Of a stretch of 64,000 nucleotides of DNA, positions 8,011 through 16,119 are shown one piece after another (within the stretch, counting starts at the first letter, position 1; every line of letters starts with the position of its first letter). The stretch is taken from positions 930,001-994,000 of the forward strand of contig NZ_QXNY01000002.1 in the NCBI RefSeq assembly GCF_003572205.1, given 5' to 3'. The position numbers and the translations under genes are program-made. The notes under the pieces are model-generated. The model did no database searches. It saw only the letters and a list, made by a program, of their open reading frames with translations, and was not told the origin of the DNA. The DNA is from Algihabitans albus. Its GTDB lineage: Bacteria; Pseudomonadota; Alphaproteobacteria; Kiloniellales; DSM-21159.

Positions 8011-9177
8011 ATGAGCGGCTGCATCGTCGGTTGGGCCCATACGCCGTTCGGCAAGCATGCCGAGGACGACGTCGAATCCCTGATCGCCCAGGTGGCGATC
8101 CAGGCGGTCGAAGATGCCGGCCTGGAGCCTGCGGACATCGATGAGATCGTCCTGGGCACTTACGGCGAGAACTTCTCGCCCCAGGGCTTCCCCGCCTCGC
8201 TGGTTCTGCAGACGTCGGACGCCTTCCGATTCAAGCCGGCGACCCGGGTCGAAAACGCCTGCGCCACCGGCTCCGCCGCCATCCGCCAGGGCCTCAAGAC
8301 ACTCGCCGCCAAGGAGGGCCGCTTCGTCCTGGTGGTCGGCGTCGAAAAGATGACCGGCATCTCCGGCGCGGAAATCGGCCAGACCCTACTCAAGGCCTCC
8401 TACGTCAAGGAAGAGAGCGAGATCGAGGGCGGCTTCGCCGGCGTCTTCGGCGTCATCGCCAACCAGTACTTCCAGCGCCATGGCGACCAGTCCGAAGCCC
8501 TGGCCGCGATCGCCGCCAAGAATCACGCCAACGGCGTCGCGAATCCCTACGCCCAGATGCGCAAGGACCTGGGCTACGACTTCTGCCGCAGCGTCAGCGA
8601 CAAGAATCCCTATGTCGCCGGCCCTCTGAAGCGCACCGATTGCTCCCTGGTCTCCGACGGCGCCGCCGCCATCGTTCTGACCGACGAGGAGACGGCGAGC
8701 GGCCTGGGTAAGGCCGTGCGCTTCCGCGCCAACGTGCAGGTCAACGACTACCTGCCGCTGTCCAAGCGCGACATCGTCAAATTCGAGGGCTGCAGCGAAG
8801 CCTGGAACCGCGCCCATGCCGCCGCCGGCACCAAGCTGGAAGACCTGAAGCTGGTCGAGACCCACGACTGCTTCACCATCGCCGAGCTGCTGGAATACGA
8901 GGCCATGGGCCTGACGCCGCGGGGCCAGGGCGCGAAAGCGGCCCTGGAAGGCTGGACCCGGAAGGACGGAAAGCTGCCCATCAATCCCTCCGGCGGTCTG
9001 AAGTCCAAGGGCCACCCGATCGGCGCCACCGGCGTGTCGATGCATGCGCTCTGCGCCATGCAGCTCACCGGCGTCGCGGGCGACATGCAGATCGAGGGAG
9101 CGGACCTGGCCGGTATCTTCAACATGGGCGGCGCCGCCGTCGCCAACTATGTCTCGATTCTGGAGCCGCTGAAGTAG
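8011..9177 (+). CDS. SCP2-type thiolase (acetyl-CoA acetyltransferase family)
   Basis: A 388-aa thiolase-fold enzyme. The nucleophile is Cys84 in ENACATGSAA; the catalytic His regions are ETHDCFT and KGHPIGATG near residues 290 and 335. The second catalytic cysteine of FadA/PhaA-type thiolases is replaced by a FNMGGAAVAN segment, as in SCP-x/SCP2-type thiolases, so it is unlikely to be a standard acetoacetyl-CoA thiolase. The start ATG at 8011 is preceded by GGAGGAG. It stands first in a rightward row with an acyl-CoA ligase and two PPC proteins, but a strong hairpin at 9221-9255 may separate it transcriptionally. Confidence 0.9.
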   Translation: MSGCIVGWAHTPFGKHAEDDVESLIAQVAIQAVEDAGLEPADIDEIVLGTYGENFSPQGFPASLVLQTSDAFRFKPATRVENACATGSAAIRQGLKTLAAKEGRFVLVVGVEKMTGISGAEIGQTLLKASYVKEESEIEGGFAGVFGVIANQYFQRHGDQSEALAAIAAKNHANGVANPYAQMRKDLGYDFCRSVSDKNPYVAGPLKRTDCSLVSDGAAAIVLTDEETASGLGKAVRFRANVQVNDYLPLSKRDIVKFEGCSEAWNRAHAAAGTKLEDLKLVETHDCFTIAELLEYEAMGLTPRGQGAKAALEGWTRKDGKLPINPSGGLKSKGHPIGATGVSMHALCAMQLTGVAGDMQIEGADLAGIFNMGGAAVANYVSILEPLK

Positions 9178-9220
9178 CGGCGTCTCCCCAGGCAGACGAA
9201 CAGGGTCTTCGCAGACTTCC

Positions 9221-9255
9221 GCAAACGGCAGAGTGCCTCGCACTCTGCCGTTTGC
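9221..9255 (+). terminator. Perfect 16-bp inverted repeat after the thiolase gene
   Basis: Arms at 9221-9236 and 9240-9255 are perfect complements with a 3-nt loop. The hairpin lies 44 nt after the thiolase stop. It lacks a clear U-tract, so it may be a transcript-stabilising or weak terminator structure rather than a full intrinsic terminator. Confidence 0.65.
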
Positions 9256-9343
9256 CGTTACGACCCTGCCCCGTGACGCCGCATCGCCCCGATGCTAAGA
9301 CACAGGCAAAGCAAGAAACGATGAGGGAGCGGCGAAACGCCGG

Positions 9344-10909
9344 ATGGGTGACGTAATGAATCTGGGCCGGCTGCTGTCCGACGTGGCGCGGCGGCTGCCC
9401 GAAAGCCCTGGACTGGTCTGGGGCGCACAGACCTGGACCTGGGCCGAGATCGACGCGCGGGTCAACGCGCTGGTCGCCGCCCTGGCCGCGCGCGGACTCG
9501 GCAAGGGCGACAAGCTGCTGGTACACGCGCGCAACTGCAACCAGCTCTTCGAGAGCCAGTGGGCCGCCTTCAAGCTCGGCGCCGTCTGGGTTCCCACCAA
9601 CGTACGCCTGACGCCCACGGAGGTCGCCTACCTCGCCGGCAACAGCGACGCCAGGGCGCTGATCTACGAGGACGTCTTTCCCGAGCATGCGGATGCCACC
9701 GGACTGGAGCGGCGGATCGCCATCGGCCAGCCGCGCCCAGGCGAGGAAGCTTACGAGGCGCTGATCGCCGAGCAGCAGGGCGCGCCGGGTTTCGAGGCCG
9801 AGGTCTCGCACAACGATCCCTGCTGGTTCTTCTACACCTCGGGCACCACGGGCAAGCCCAAGGGCGCTGTGCTGACTCATGGGCAAATGGCCTTCGTGGT
9901 CACCAACCACATCGCCGACCTGATGCCCGACACCGGGCCGCAGGACGTCTCGCTGGTGGTGGCGCCCCTCAGCCACGGCGCCGGCGCCCATGCCCTGCCC
10001 CAGGTCGCGCGCGGTGCCTGCTCGGTGATTCCCGGCACGACGGCCTTCGACGAAGCCGAATGCTGGCGTCTGGTCGAGGAGCACCGGGTCACCAACCTCT
10101 TCACCGTGCCGACGATCCTGACCCGTCTGGTGCGGCACGAGGCGGTCGATCGCTACGATCACTCCAGCCTGAAATACGTCATCTACGCCGGCGCGCCGAT
10201 GTACCGCGAGGACCAGAAGGAGGCCTTGTCCAAGCTCGGCAAGGTGATCGTGCAGTACTACGGCCTCGGCGAGGTGACCGGGAACATCACCGTGCTGCCG
10301 CGCGAGTTGCACGACCGGGACGACGCCAAGATGCCCGTCGGCTCCTGCGGCTATCCGCGCACGGGGATGGAGATCGCGATCAAGGATCCCGACGGCGGTC
10401 GGCTCGGCCCCGGACTGGACGGCGAGATCTGCGTGCGCGGTCCGGCCGTCTTCGGCGGCTACTACAAGAACGAGGAGGCCAACGCCAAGGCCCTGCGGGA
10501 CGGCTGGTTCCACACCGGCGATCTGGGCCGCATGGACGCGCGCGGCTTCCTCTTCATCACCGGCCGCGCCTCGGACATGTATATCTCCGGCGGCTCCAAC
10601 GTCTATCCGCGCGAGGCCGAGGAGGTTCTGCTGAGCCATCCCGCCGTGGGCGAGGTCGCCGTGCTCGGCGTCCCCGATCCGAAATGGGGCGAGTCCGGTA
10701 TCGCCGTCGCCGTGCTGGAAGACGGACAGCAGGCCGACGAAGGTAAGCTGCTCGCCTTCCTCGACGGCAAGCTGGCAAAGTACAAGTGGCCCCGGCGGGT
10801 CTTCTTCTGGCCGGAGCTGCCGAAGTCCGGCTACGGCAAGGTGCCGAAGCACCTGATCCGGCAGGAGCTTTACAGCCGTGGCGAACTGCAGGAGGGCAAG
10901 GGACCGTGA
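9344..10909 (+). CDS. AMP-forming acyl-CoA synthetase
   Basis: A 521-aa member of the ANL superfamily. The phosphate-binding P-loop TSGTTGKPKG is at residues 165-174; the adenylate motif YYGLGEVTG, the hinge region (DGWFHTGDLG, GRASDMYISGG) and the C-terminal catalytic lysine region (PKSGYGKVPKH) are all present. It activates a carboxylic acid to its acyl-CoA through an acyl-AMP. The chain length cannot be read from the sequence. ATG at 9344 is used; ATG at 9356 is an alternative. The stop overlaps the GTG start of the next gene by 4 nt, indicating translational coupling with the PPC-domain genes. Confidence 0.93.
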   Translation: MGDVMNLGRLLSDVARRLPESPGLVWGAQTWTWAEIDARVNALVAALAARGLGKGDKLLVHARNCNQLFESQWAAFKLGAVWVPTNVRLTPTEVAYLAGNSDARALIYEDVFPEHADATGLERRIAIGQPRPGEEAYEALIAEQQGAPGFEAEVSHNDPCWFFYTSGTTGKPKGAVLTHGQMAFVVTNHIADLMPDTGPQDVSLVVAPLSHGAGAHALPQVARGACSVIPGTTAFDEAECWRLVEEHRVTNLFTVPTILTRLVRHEAVDRYDHSSLKYVIYAGAPMYREDQKEALSKLGKVIVQYYGLGEVTGNITVLPRELHDRDDAKMPVGSCGYPRTGMEIAIKDPDGGRLGPGLDGEICVRGPAVFGGYYKNEEANAKALRDGWFHTGDLGRMDARGFLFITGRASDMYISGGSNVYPREAEEVLLSHPAVGEVAVLGVPDPKWGESGIAVAVLEDGQQADEGKLLAFLDGKLAKYKWPRRVFFWPELPKSGYGKVPKHLIRQELYSRGELQEGKGP

Positions 10910-11427
10910 GACAGCTCAAGCACCCAGGCGAAGGCGAAGAACCGCGCCGGATCGTTCGGTCGCTCGAGACCGGCGGCAGCCTGCGCCTGCGGCTGTCGGA
11001 GGGCGCCGACCTGCTGACCGGCCTGACCGACGCCTTGATCGCCCGTGGAATCACCGATGCCGGACTGCAGCTTCTGGCCGGCGACTTCTCGGCCATGCAG
11101 TACCTGACCGGTCAGCCCGACGCCAGCGGCCAGCGGGTCGCCACCTACGGGGCTCCGACCCCACTGGCCGGCCCGGTGCGCCTGATCGGCGGCAACTGCA
11201 TCCTGGGCCGAGATGCCGCCGGTAGACCGCTGCTGCATTGCCATGCGGTGGTGGTCGACCGCGAAGGCCGCATCCACGGCGGCCACTTGCCGCCGAAGGT
11301 CTGCAGACTGGGCCCGGCCGGCGTGACGGCCCTGGTCACGGCCATCGGCGGCGCCGGCTTCCAGGTCGCCTACGACGCGGAAACCAACTACGACATCTTC
11401 CAGCCTGCCGGAGAGCAAGCCGCATGA
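10906..11427 (+). CDS. PPC/DUF296 domain protein with intact His ligands
   Basis: A 173-aa PPC (plant and prokaryote conserved, DUF296) domain protein. The family's metal-binding cluster is seen as LLHCHAVVVD (His111, His113) and GRIHGGHL (His124, His127). In plants the domain mediates trimerisation of AT-hook proteins; in bacteria its role is unclear. The GTG start at 10906 overlaps the stop of the acyl-CoA ligase (GTGA), and its own stop overlaps the next PPC gene (ATGA). No AT-hook or other domain is present. Context suggests a role linked to acyl-CoA metabolism. Confidence 0.8.
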   Translation: MRQLKHPGEGEEPRRIVRSLETGGSLRLRLSEGADLLTGLTDALIARGITDAGLQLLAGDFSAMQYLTGQPDASGQRVATYGAPTPLAGPVRLIGGNCILGRDAAGRPLLHCHAVVVDREGRIHGGHLPPKVCRLGPAGVTALVTAIGGAGFQVAYDAETNYDIFQPAGEQAA

Positions 11428-11831
11428 GCGACTCACGCGTGGAAGCCGAGTTCGAGGAAGGCCGGTTCGGCCGCCTGGCCATTGTCCGTCTAAAGCCGAA
11501 TCAGGACCTGATCGGGGGGATCGAGAGCGCTGCGGCGGAAGCCGGCATCGCCTGCGGCGTGGTTCGCGCGGCGGTCGGCAGTCTGGTCGACGCGGCCCTG
11601 GGCTACGGTGAAGGCGACGAAGCCTCGATCATCACGGTCGAGGGCCCGGGCATAGAGATCCTGACCCTCGCCGGCGAGCTGCGGCCGGACGAGGACGGCA
11701 TGCCCCGCGCCCTGCTGCAGGGCACGATTTCCGACTGCAACGCCAAGGTCTACGGCGGCACGTTCCTGCGCGGCGCCAACCCGATCTGCATCACCCTGGA
11801 ACTGGTGCTGCAGGAGTGGGTCCCCGACTAG
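11424..11831 (+). CDS. PPC/DUF296 domain protein lacking the His cluster
   Basis: A 135-aa PPC domain protein, paralogous in fold to its upstream neighbour. At the position of the metal-binding HCH motif it has GTISDCNAKVYGGTF, so all the histidines are missing. ATG at 11424 overlaps the upstream stop by 4 nt. Since PPC domains form trimers, the pair could make a mixed oligomer with one metal-binding and one degenerate subunit; this is inference. A 16-bp perfect palindrome (11831-11846) follows immediately after the stop. Confidence 0.75.
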   Translation: MSDSRVEAEFEEGRFGRLAIVRLKPNQDLIGGIESAAAEAGIACGVVRAAVGSLVDAALGYGEGDEASIITVEGPGIEILTLAGELRPDEDGMPRALLQGTISDCNAKVYGGTFLRGANPICITLELVLQEWVPD

Positions 11832-11925
11832 AGCGCGATCGCGCTCCAAGCATAGGAATGAGCAGGACTTACGTCCTAGCGACCCGGCGGCATCGTCCCT
11901 CAGCCGCACCCTCATGGAGACGTAG

Positions 11926-12927
11926 ATGTTTCAAGCGCTGATGCTGCACGAGTCCGAAGACGGCAAGGTCGAGAGCCGCTTCGAGGAGTTGGAGACCGAG
12001 CGCCTGGCCGAACGCCTGCCCGAGGGCGACGTGCTGGTCGAGGTCGACTACTCGACGCTGAACTACAAGGACGGTCTGGTCCTCAAGGGCCTGGGCCGGC
12101 TGGTGCGCAGCTATCCGCATATCCCCGGCGTGGACTTCGCCGGCACCGTCGCGGACAGCAGCCACGCCGATTTCAAAGCCGGCGACCGCGTGGTCCTGAA
12201 CGGCTGGCGCGTCGGCGAGCTGTATTGGGGCGGTTACGCCCAGAAGGCGCGGGTCAAGGGCGACTGGCTGGTACCCCTGCCCGCCGGCCTGACGACACGC
12301 CAGGCCATGGCGATCGGCACCGCCGGCTATACCTCCATGCTGTCCGTCATGGCCCTTCAGGCCCACGGCGTTCGGCCCGAGAGCGGTCCGGTCCTGGTCA
12401 CCGGCGCGGCCGGAGGCGTCGGTTCGGTCGCCGTCGCGATCCTCGCCAAGCTAGGCTACCAGGTGGCTGCCGTGACCGGACGGCCGGAGGCGGAGGCCTA
12501 CCTGACCGATCTGGGCGCCGGCGAAATCGTGACGCGGGCCGAACTGGCGGATCCACCAAGCCGACCGCTGGACAAGGAGCGCTGGGCCGGCTGTATCGAC
12601 GCCGTCGGCGGTCCCATGCTGGCGCGCGTCTTGACCCAGATGCAGTACCGCGGCTCGGTGGCCGCAGTCGGTCTGGCCGGCGGCAATGAGTTGAACACCA
12701 CCGTGATCCCCTTCCTACTGCGCGGCGTGAACCTGCTCGGCATCGATTCCGTGATGTGTCCGAAGGCGCAACGTACGACCGCCTGGCAGCGGCTGGCCGA
12801 GGAGCTGCCGCTCGACAAGCTGGCGGAGATGGAAGTGGACGCCACTCTCGCCGACCTGCCGCGTCTCGCCGGAGATATCCTTCAGGGCAAGGTGCGCGGG
12901 CGGGTCGTCGTCGACCTCAAAGCTTGA
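11926..12927 (+). CDS. acuI: Acrylyl-CoA reductase-like MDR oxidoreductase (AcuI/YhdH family)
   Basis: A 333-aa zinc-free medium-chain dehydrogenase. DYSTLNYKDGL near residue 48, the PHIPGVDFAGTV segment and the NADPH-binding GAAGGVGSVAVAIL region around residue 160 are characteristic of the AcuI/YhdH/YhfP group, which reduces acryloyl-CoA to propionyl-CoA. A GGAG ribosome site precedes the ATG at 11926. The neighbouring ligase and thiolase, with MeaB and PrpE elsewhere in the window, fit use of C3 acyl-CoAs. Other short enoyl-CoA or quinone substrates cannot be excluded. Confidence 0.87.
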   Translation: MFQALMLHESEDGKVESRFEELETERLAERLPEGDVLVEVDYSTLNYKDGLVLKGLGRLVRSYPHIPGVDFAGTVADSSHADFKAGDRVVLNGWRVGELYWGGYAQKARVKGDWLVPLPAGLTTRQAMAIGTAGYTSMLSVMALQAHGVRPESGPVLVTGAAGGVGSVAVAILAKLGYQVAAVTGRPEAEAYLTDLGAGEIVTRAELADPPSRPLDKERWAGCIDAVGGPMLARVLTQMQYRGSVAAVGLAGGNELNTTVIPFLLRGVNLLGIDSVMCPKAQRTTAWQRLAEELPLDKLAEMEVDATLADLPRLAGDILQGKVRGRVVVDLKA

Positions 12928-13033
12928 GACGCTGGCGCGGAAACTCGAGACGCTGGCGCAAGAACTCTAGCCGCTGGCGCGGCGGCCGATCCCTGCCTAT
13001 GCTTTTCACGGAACGGTCGTAGTGGGGTGGCAG

Positions 13034-13249
13034 GTGAGTAAGCGAGGCGTCTGGGTTTCATTGGGCCTGGCAGGCGCGATTTTGCTGAGCGGCTGCGCGC
13101 GCTCGCCGGACCCGGACGCAGTGCTCGCCCAGCTAAAGGCCGAGCGCTGGTGCTACCGGACGTTGGCCCAGGCCGACTGCTTCACCACGCCGCAAGCGGG
13201 CGCGGAGCCGCGAAGAGTCGGGTGGTTCGATGCCGTCTCGGTCGACTAA
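13034..13249 (+). CDS. Small predicted lipoprotein
   Basis: A 71-aa product starting at GTG 13034 (GTG 13022 is an in-frame alternative). The N-terminus KRGVWVSLGLAGAILLSGC is a typical lipoprotein signal with an LLSGC lipobox, so the mature protein of about 50 aa should be lipid-anchored. The mature part has two further cysteines (RWCYR and DCFTT). Its stop lies 20 nt inside the start of the Sel1 protein gene, indicating a translationally linked pair. Function unknown. Confidence 0.65.
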   Translation: MSKRGVWVSLGLAGAILLSGCARSPDPDAVLAQLKAERWCYRTLAQADCFTTPQAGAEPRRVGWFDAVSVD

Positions 13250-13931
13250 CTGGCCCGTAGCCCGTTCCTTTCCGGCTCTTCTTATCGCAATCGCCGGCCT
13301 TGTCTGTATCGCCCCTGCGGAGGCGCGCGACCCTCTTTGGGATGCGCTCCCCTGGGACCAGCGGCTGGGCGTAAGCTGGTACGAACAGCGCGCCGCGCAA
13401 GGCGATCTGTCGGCCCAGCTTCGGGCCGCTCAGATGCACGAAGAGGGCATCGGAACCGCAGCCGATCCTGCGGAGGCCGCCAGATGGTATGCGGCAGCAG
13501 CCGAGCAAGGCCATCCGCTGGCGCTCTTCAAGACCGCGCAGGCCTGGCAGACCGGCCTGCTCGGAGCGCCGGACCAGCCACGCGCCGCCGCGCTCTATCG
13601 TGCGGCGGCCGATGCAGGCGTGGGTGCCGCCAGCTTCAACCTCGCCGTCATGGCCGAGACCGGGCAAGGCCTTCGCCGGGATCGCACTAAGGCGGCAGAA
13701 CTCTATGAGCAGGCCTGGCGCCAAGGTCTCGCCAAGGCGGCGCTCAACCTCGGCATCCTTCAGCTCAGCGGCGGCGGCGATCCGCTCGTCGCCTACGGGT
13801 GGTTGGCGGCGGCGGCGCGAGCCGAGGTGCCCGGCGCCGCGGCGCAGCGCGACCGTCTGGGCGACCTCCTGGGGTCGGAGGCCCTGTCCGAGGCCGAAGC
13901 TCTCGTTCTCCCGCCGCTGGGTGGCGGCTGA
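13230..13931 (+). CDS. Secreted Sel1-like repeat protein
   Basis: A 233-aa protein with an N-terminal signal sequence (hydrophobic stretch about residues 13-29, ending near PAEA) followed by about four Sel1-like TPR repeats of 36-38 residues, recognised by the AAxWYxxAAxQGxxxAxxxLA pattern, for example AARWYAAAAEQGHPLALFKTA. Sel1 solenoids act as protein-protein scaffolds, often in the periplasm. It overlaps the lipoprotein gene by 20 nt, so both may work together at the envelope. No enzymatic domain is present. Confidence 0.83.
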   Translation: MPSRSTNWPVARSFPALLIAIAGLVCIAPAEARDPLWDALPWDQRLGVSWYEQRAAQGDLSAQLRAAQMHEEGIGTAADPAEAARWYAAAAEQGHPLALFKTAQAWQTGLLGAPDQPRAAALYRAAADAGVGAASFNLAVMAETGQGLRRDRTKAAELYEQAWRQGLAKAALNLGILQLSGGGDPLVAYGWLAAAARAEVPGAAAQRDRLGDLLGSEALSEAEALVLPPLGGG

Positions 13932-13974
13932 AGGATCGCGATTGAGTGAAGACGCCGGTCAATCGTTTTCGATG

Positions 13975-14014
13975 TTTTCCACAGAAAAACGAGTTTTCCC
14001 GAAGCTTATCCACA
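13975..14014 (+). promoter_or_regulatory. Two DnaA-box matches in an AT-rich intergenic gap
   Basis: TTATCCACA at 14006-14014 is a perfect match to the consensus DnaA box, and TTTTCCACA at 13975-13983 fits the relaxed TTWTNCACA form; both are in the same orientation, 31 nt apart. To their right, about 14060-14125 is strongly AT-rich with three copies of CATATTT. Whether DnaA binds here is inferred. Confidence 0.45.
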
Positions 14015-14122
14015 AAATCGCGCGTCTCGATCAAAGCGGACTTTGCCGGAGGTAACCGTAGTTGAACGATTTTTGTAAAACCCATATTTCTTCATATTTT
14101 TCAATTTATTAACCATATTTAT

Positions 14123-15076
14123 TCATGTTTTACCGCAGGGACTTCTCCAATCGCCCGCAGCGACCCGGTCGAGGTAGCTCAGCAGTGGCGCATGAAAGAC
14201 TGTGACCGACTTGTAGGAGAGCACCTCCTCGGGAAGCTGCCGCAGGGCGGCGGCCAGACGTGCGGCCAGGCCCGGTTCGCGTTCGACGTCGGACAGCGGA
14301 TTCTGATGGATGCGAATGCCGAAACAGATCGCCCCGCTGATCGGCAGCCGGCACAAAGTCTGGCGCTCGACACGGAAGAACACGCGCGCGCCGACGTTTT
14401 CCGCCGTTATGCCAAGGTCGACGTCCGGCCGGCTGTGGCCGGTCGGCTGGAACAGCGCCGGATCGTCGGTCAGCGACCAGTTGAGCCGCCAGACAGGCTT
14501 GTCGGCCTTCATGCGTTCGAAAAAGCGGTCGACCGGGCGCTCCAGCTTTTCGCCGTAGAAAGGCACCGGCCCATGGATCCGCCCCATGGGGTGACCGAGC
14601 TTGTCGCGCAGCCGCCAGCGGGTGGGAAAGCAGAGCGACGCGGCGGTCAGGCGGTAGCCTTCGGGACCTGCCTGCATCAGGCAGAGGTCCTCCTGCACCA
14701 GACGGCCGGCCAGATCCAGCGGATGGAGCTTGCCGTCCAGGTCGAAGCGCCGATTGCGCGCCAGGTTCGTGAGGACGCGCCCCTCCTGACGGAAGCGTTC
14801 GGGAAAAATGCGGGTCAGGTGTGCGGCCAGCCGGTCGCGAAGCTCGCGGCTTGCCGCAGCCGCCTCGGGCAGAGCCGCGAAAACCTCTGTGGAGCGTTCC
14901 GCGAGAAGCCGCTGCTTTTCCGCCAGATAGCTGTCGTAGTGCCGGTCGATCTCGATCCAGGCTTCGGGTTTCAGGGCCAGCAGTCCCATCGCAAGCCGGT
15001 AGGGGCCGCCGTCGAAGGGCGTATAGGCGAAGGCAGACGCTCTCTCGGTCTCCGGCTGAGGCGCGGGCAAAGTCAT
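14123..15076 (-). CDS. DUF3445 / heme-dependent oxidative N-demethylase family protein
   Basis: A 317-aa protein matching the DUF3445 family, named after the catalytic subunit of the heme-dependent dimethylamine N-demethylase. Recognised from the N-terminal layout (YTPFDGGPYRLAMGL, WIEIDRHYDSYLAEK), the FPTRWRLRDKLGHPMGRIHGPVPF block and the closing FRVERQTLCRLP region. In the characterised member this fold binds a PAS-like heme. Its partner subunits are not in this window, so a role in amine demethylation is only a family inference. The start ATG at 15076 fits the family. It reads away from the tandem sulfur-transport genes. Confidence 0.78.
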   Translation of the reverse strand: MTLPAPQPETERASAFAYTPFDGGPYRLAMGLLALKPEAWIEIDRHYDSYLAEKQRLLAERSTEVFAALPEAAAASRELRDRLAAHLTRIFPERFRQEGRVLTNLARNRRFDLDGKLHPLDLAGRLVQEDLCLMQAGPEGYRLTAASLCFPTRWRLRDKLGHPMGRIHGPVPFYGEKLERPVDRFFERMKADKPVWRLNWSLTDDPALFQPTGHSRPDVDLGITAENVGARVFFRVERQTLCRLPISGAICFGIRIHQNPLSDVEREPGLAARLAAALRQLPEEVLSYKSVTVFHAPLLSYLDRVAAGDWRSPCGKT

Positions 15077-15171
15077 GATGCTGGCAGGGCTAAGATGTCG
15101 TCGGGATCATGGCGAGAGCAGTCTGCCGCGCCCGCCCCGCTCCTGCCAAGAGCCGCCCCGGTTCGAGCCGG

Positions 15172-15633
15172 TCAGCGGCGTTCTTCCAAGGTGAGATGGT
15201 ACAAGAGCATCCCAGCCAGCATGGCGGCCACGAAGATCACCGTCGGCAGTTCAGCCAGGGCGAGGCCCGCGACGGCCGGGCCGGGGCAGTAACCGGCCAG
15301 GCCCCAGCCGAGACCGAAAAGCAGGGCGCCGCCGATCAGACGCCGGTCCAGGCCTTGCCTGGCGGGCCCGGAGGTCTTGGGCGCCAGCCAGGGCCGCCCC
15401 TGCGCCCCGGCCAACCGAAAACCCAGAAAGGTGACGGTCACCGCCGCGGCCATCACCAGAGCCAGCGAGGGATCCCAGCGTCCGAAGACGTCCAGAAAGC
15501 CGATGACCTTCGCCGGGTCGATCATCCGAGACACCGTCAGGCCGGCGCCGAACAGCAGACCGGCCAGCAGCGCCACGGCGTTGGTCTTGACTCTGTCGGC
15601 GATGCGGGGCGCGGGCGCGGCTGGAGCGGACAT
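15172..15633 (-). CDS. YeeE/YedE family half-transporter (sulfur transport), second subunit
   Basis: A 153-aa integral membrane protein with about four hydrophobic segments and the family motifs AGLLFGAGLTVSRMIDPAKVIGFLD and LGWGLAGYCPGPA, with the conserved Cys in the GYCPGP loop. YeeE/YedE proteins carry sulfur species such as thiosulfate; short two-gene forms (PmpA/PmpB-like) are common in alphaproteobacteria. It lies 5 nt downstream of the other half-transporter gene, in the order bigR - half 1 - half 2 on the minus strand. ATG 15633 was chosen because upstream in-frame sequence is antisense to the partner gene. Confidence 0.87.
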   Translation of the reverse strand: MSAPAAPAPRIADRVKTNAVALLAGLLFGAGLTVSRMIDPAKVIGFLDVFGRWDPSLALVMAAAVTVTFLGFRLAGAQGRPWLAPKTSGPARQGLDRRLIGGALLFGLGWGLAGYCPGPAVAGLALAELPTVIFVAAMLAGMLLYHLTLEERR

Positions 15634-15638
15634 GGATA

Positions 15639-16070
15639 TCAGCCTCCGACGAGGTGGCGCAGCAGGTAGACCGTGACGATCGCAGCGGTCATGAAGATCA
15701 GGGTCGCGGCCAGGGAGCGTGGCGAGAGACGGGCCAGCCCGCAAACGCCGTGACCGCTGGTGCAACCGGCGCCCAGGCGAGTGCCGAAACCGACCAGCAA
15801 GCCGGCGGCGATCATCCCCAGCGTACCGGTCTGAAAGCTGGGTGCCGGCACGCGCCCACCCAACAGTCCGACCAGCATCGGACCGAGGAGAAGACCGACA
15901 AGGAAGGCGATCCGCCACCCCCACTCGCCCGGCACAGGCCGGAAAAGCCCACCGAGGATCCCGGCAATCCCGGCAATCCGGCCGCTGGCCAGCATCAGCA
16001 AGCTGGCCGAGAGACCGATCAAGGCGCCGCCAGCCAACGCCGCGTAAGGCGTAAAGTTCACAATCTCCAT
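15639..16070 (-). CDS. YeeE/YedE family half-transporter (sulfur transport), first subunit
   Basis: A 143-aa membrane protein with about four transmembrane segments. The signature [15 protein letters not shown] with its conserved Cys, preceded by [11 protein letters not shown], identifies the first half of a split YeeE/YedE transporter. A GAGG ribosome site precedes the ATG at 16070; a GTG at 16073 is an alternative. It is immediately downstream of the BigR/SqrR-type repressor, so expression is probably induced by sulfide or persulfide. Confidence 0.88.
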   Translation of the reverse strand: MEIVNFTPYAALAGGALIGLSASLLMLASGRIAGIAGILGGLFRPVPGEWGWRIAFLVGLLLGPMLVGLLGGRVPAPSFQTGTLGMIAAGLLVGFGTRLGAGCTSGHGVCGLARLSPRSLAATLIFMTAAIVTVYLLRHLVGG

Positions 16071-16119
16071 CACAGCCTCTGTCCCGAACCAAAGGTTCGA
16101 TTGGGGTTCGGATGGCGCT

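Noticed and set aside
8011-9177. Calling the thiolase FadA or PhaA
   Set aside because: The second active-site Cys region is replaced by FNMGG, typical of SCP2-type thiolases.
13975-14125. Declaring this the chromosomal origin
   Set aside because: Only two DnaA boxes and no dnaA, parAB, gidA or hemE neighbour; kept as a finding instead.
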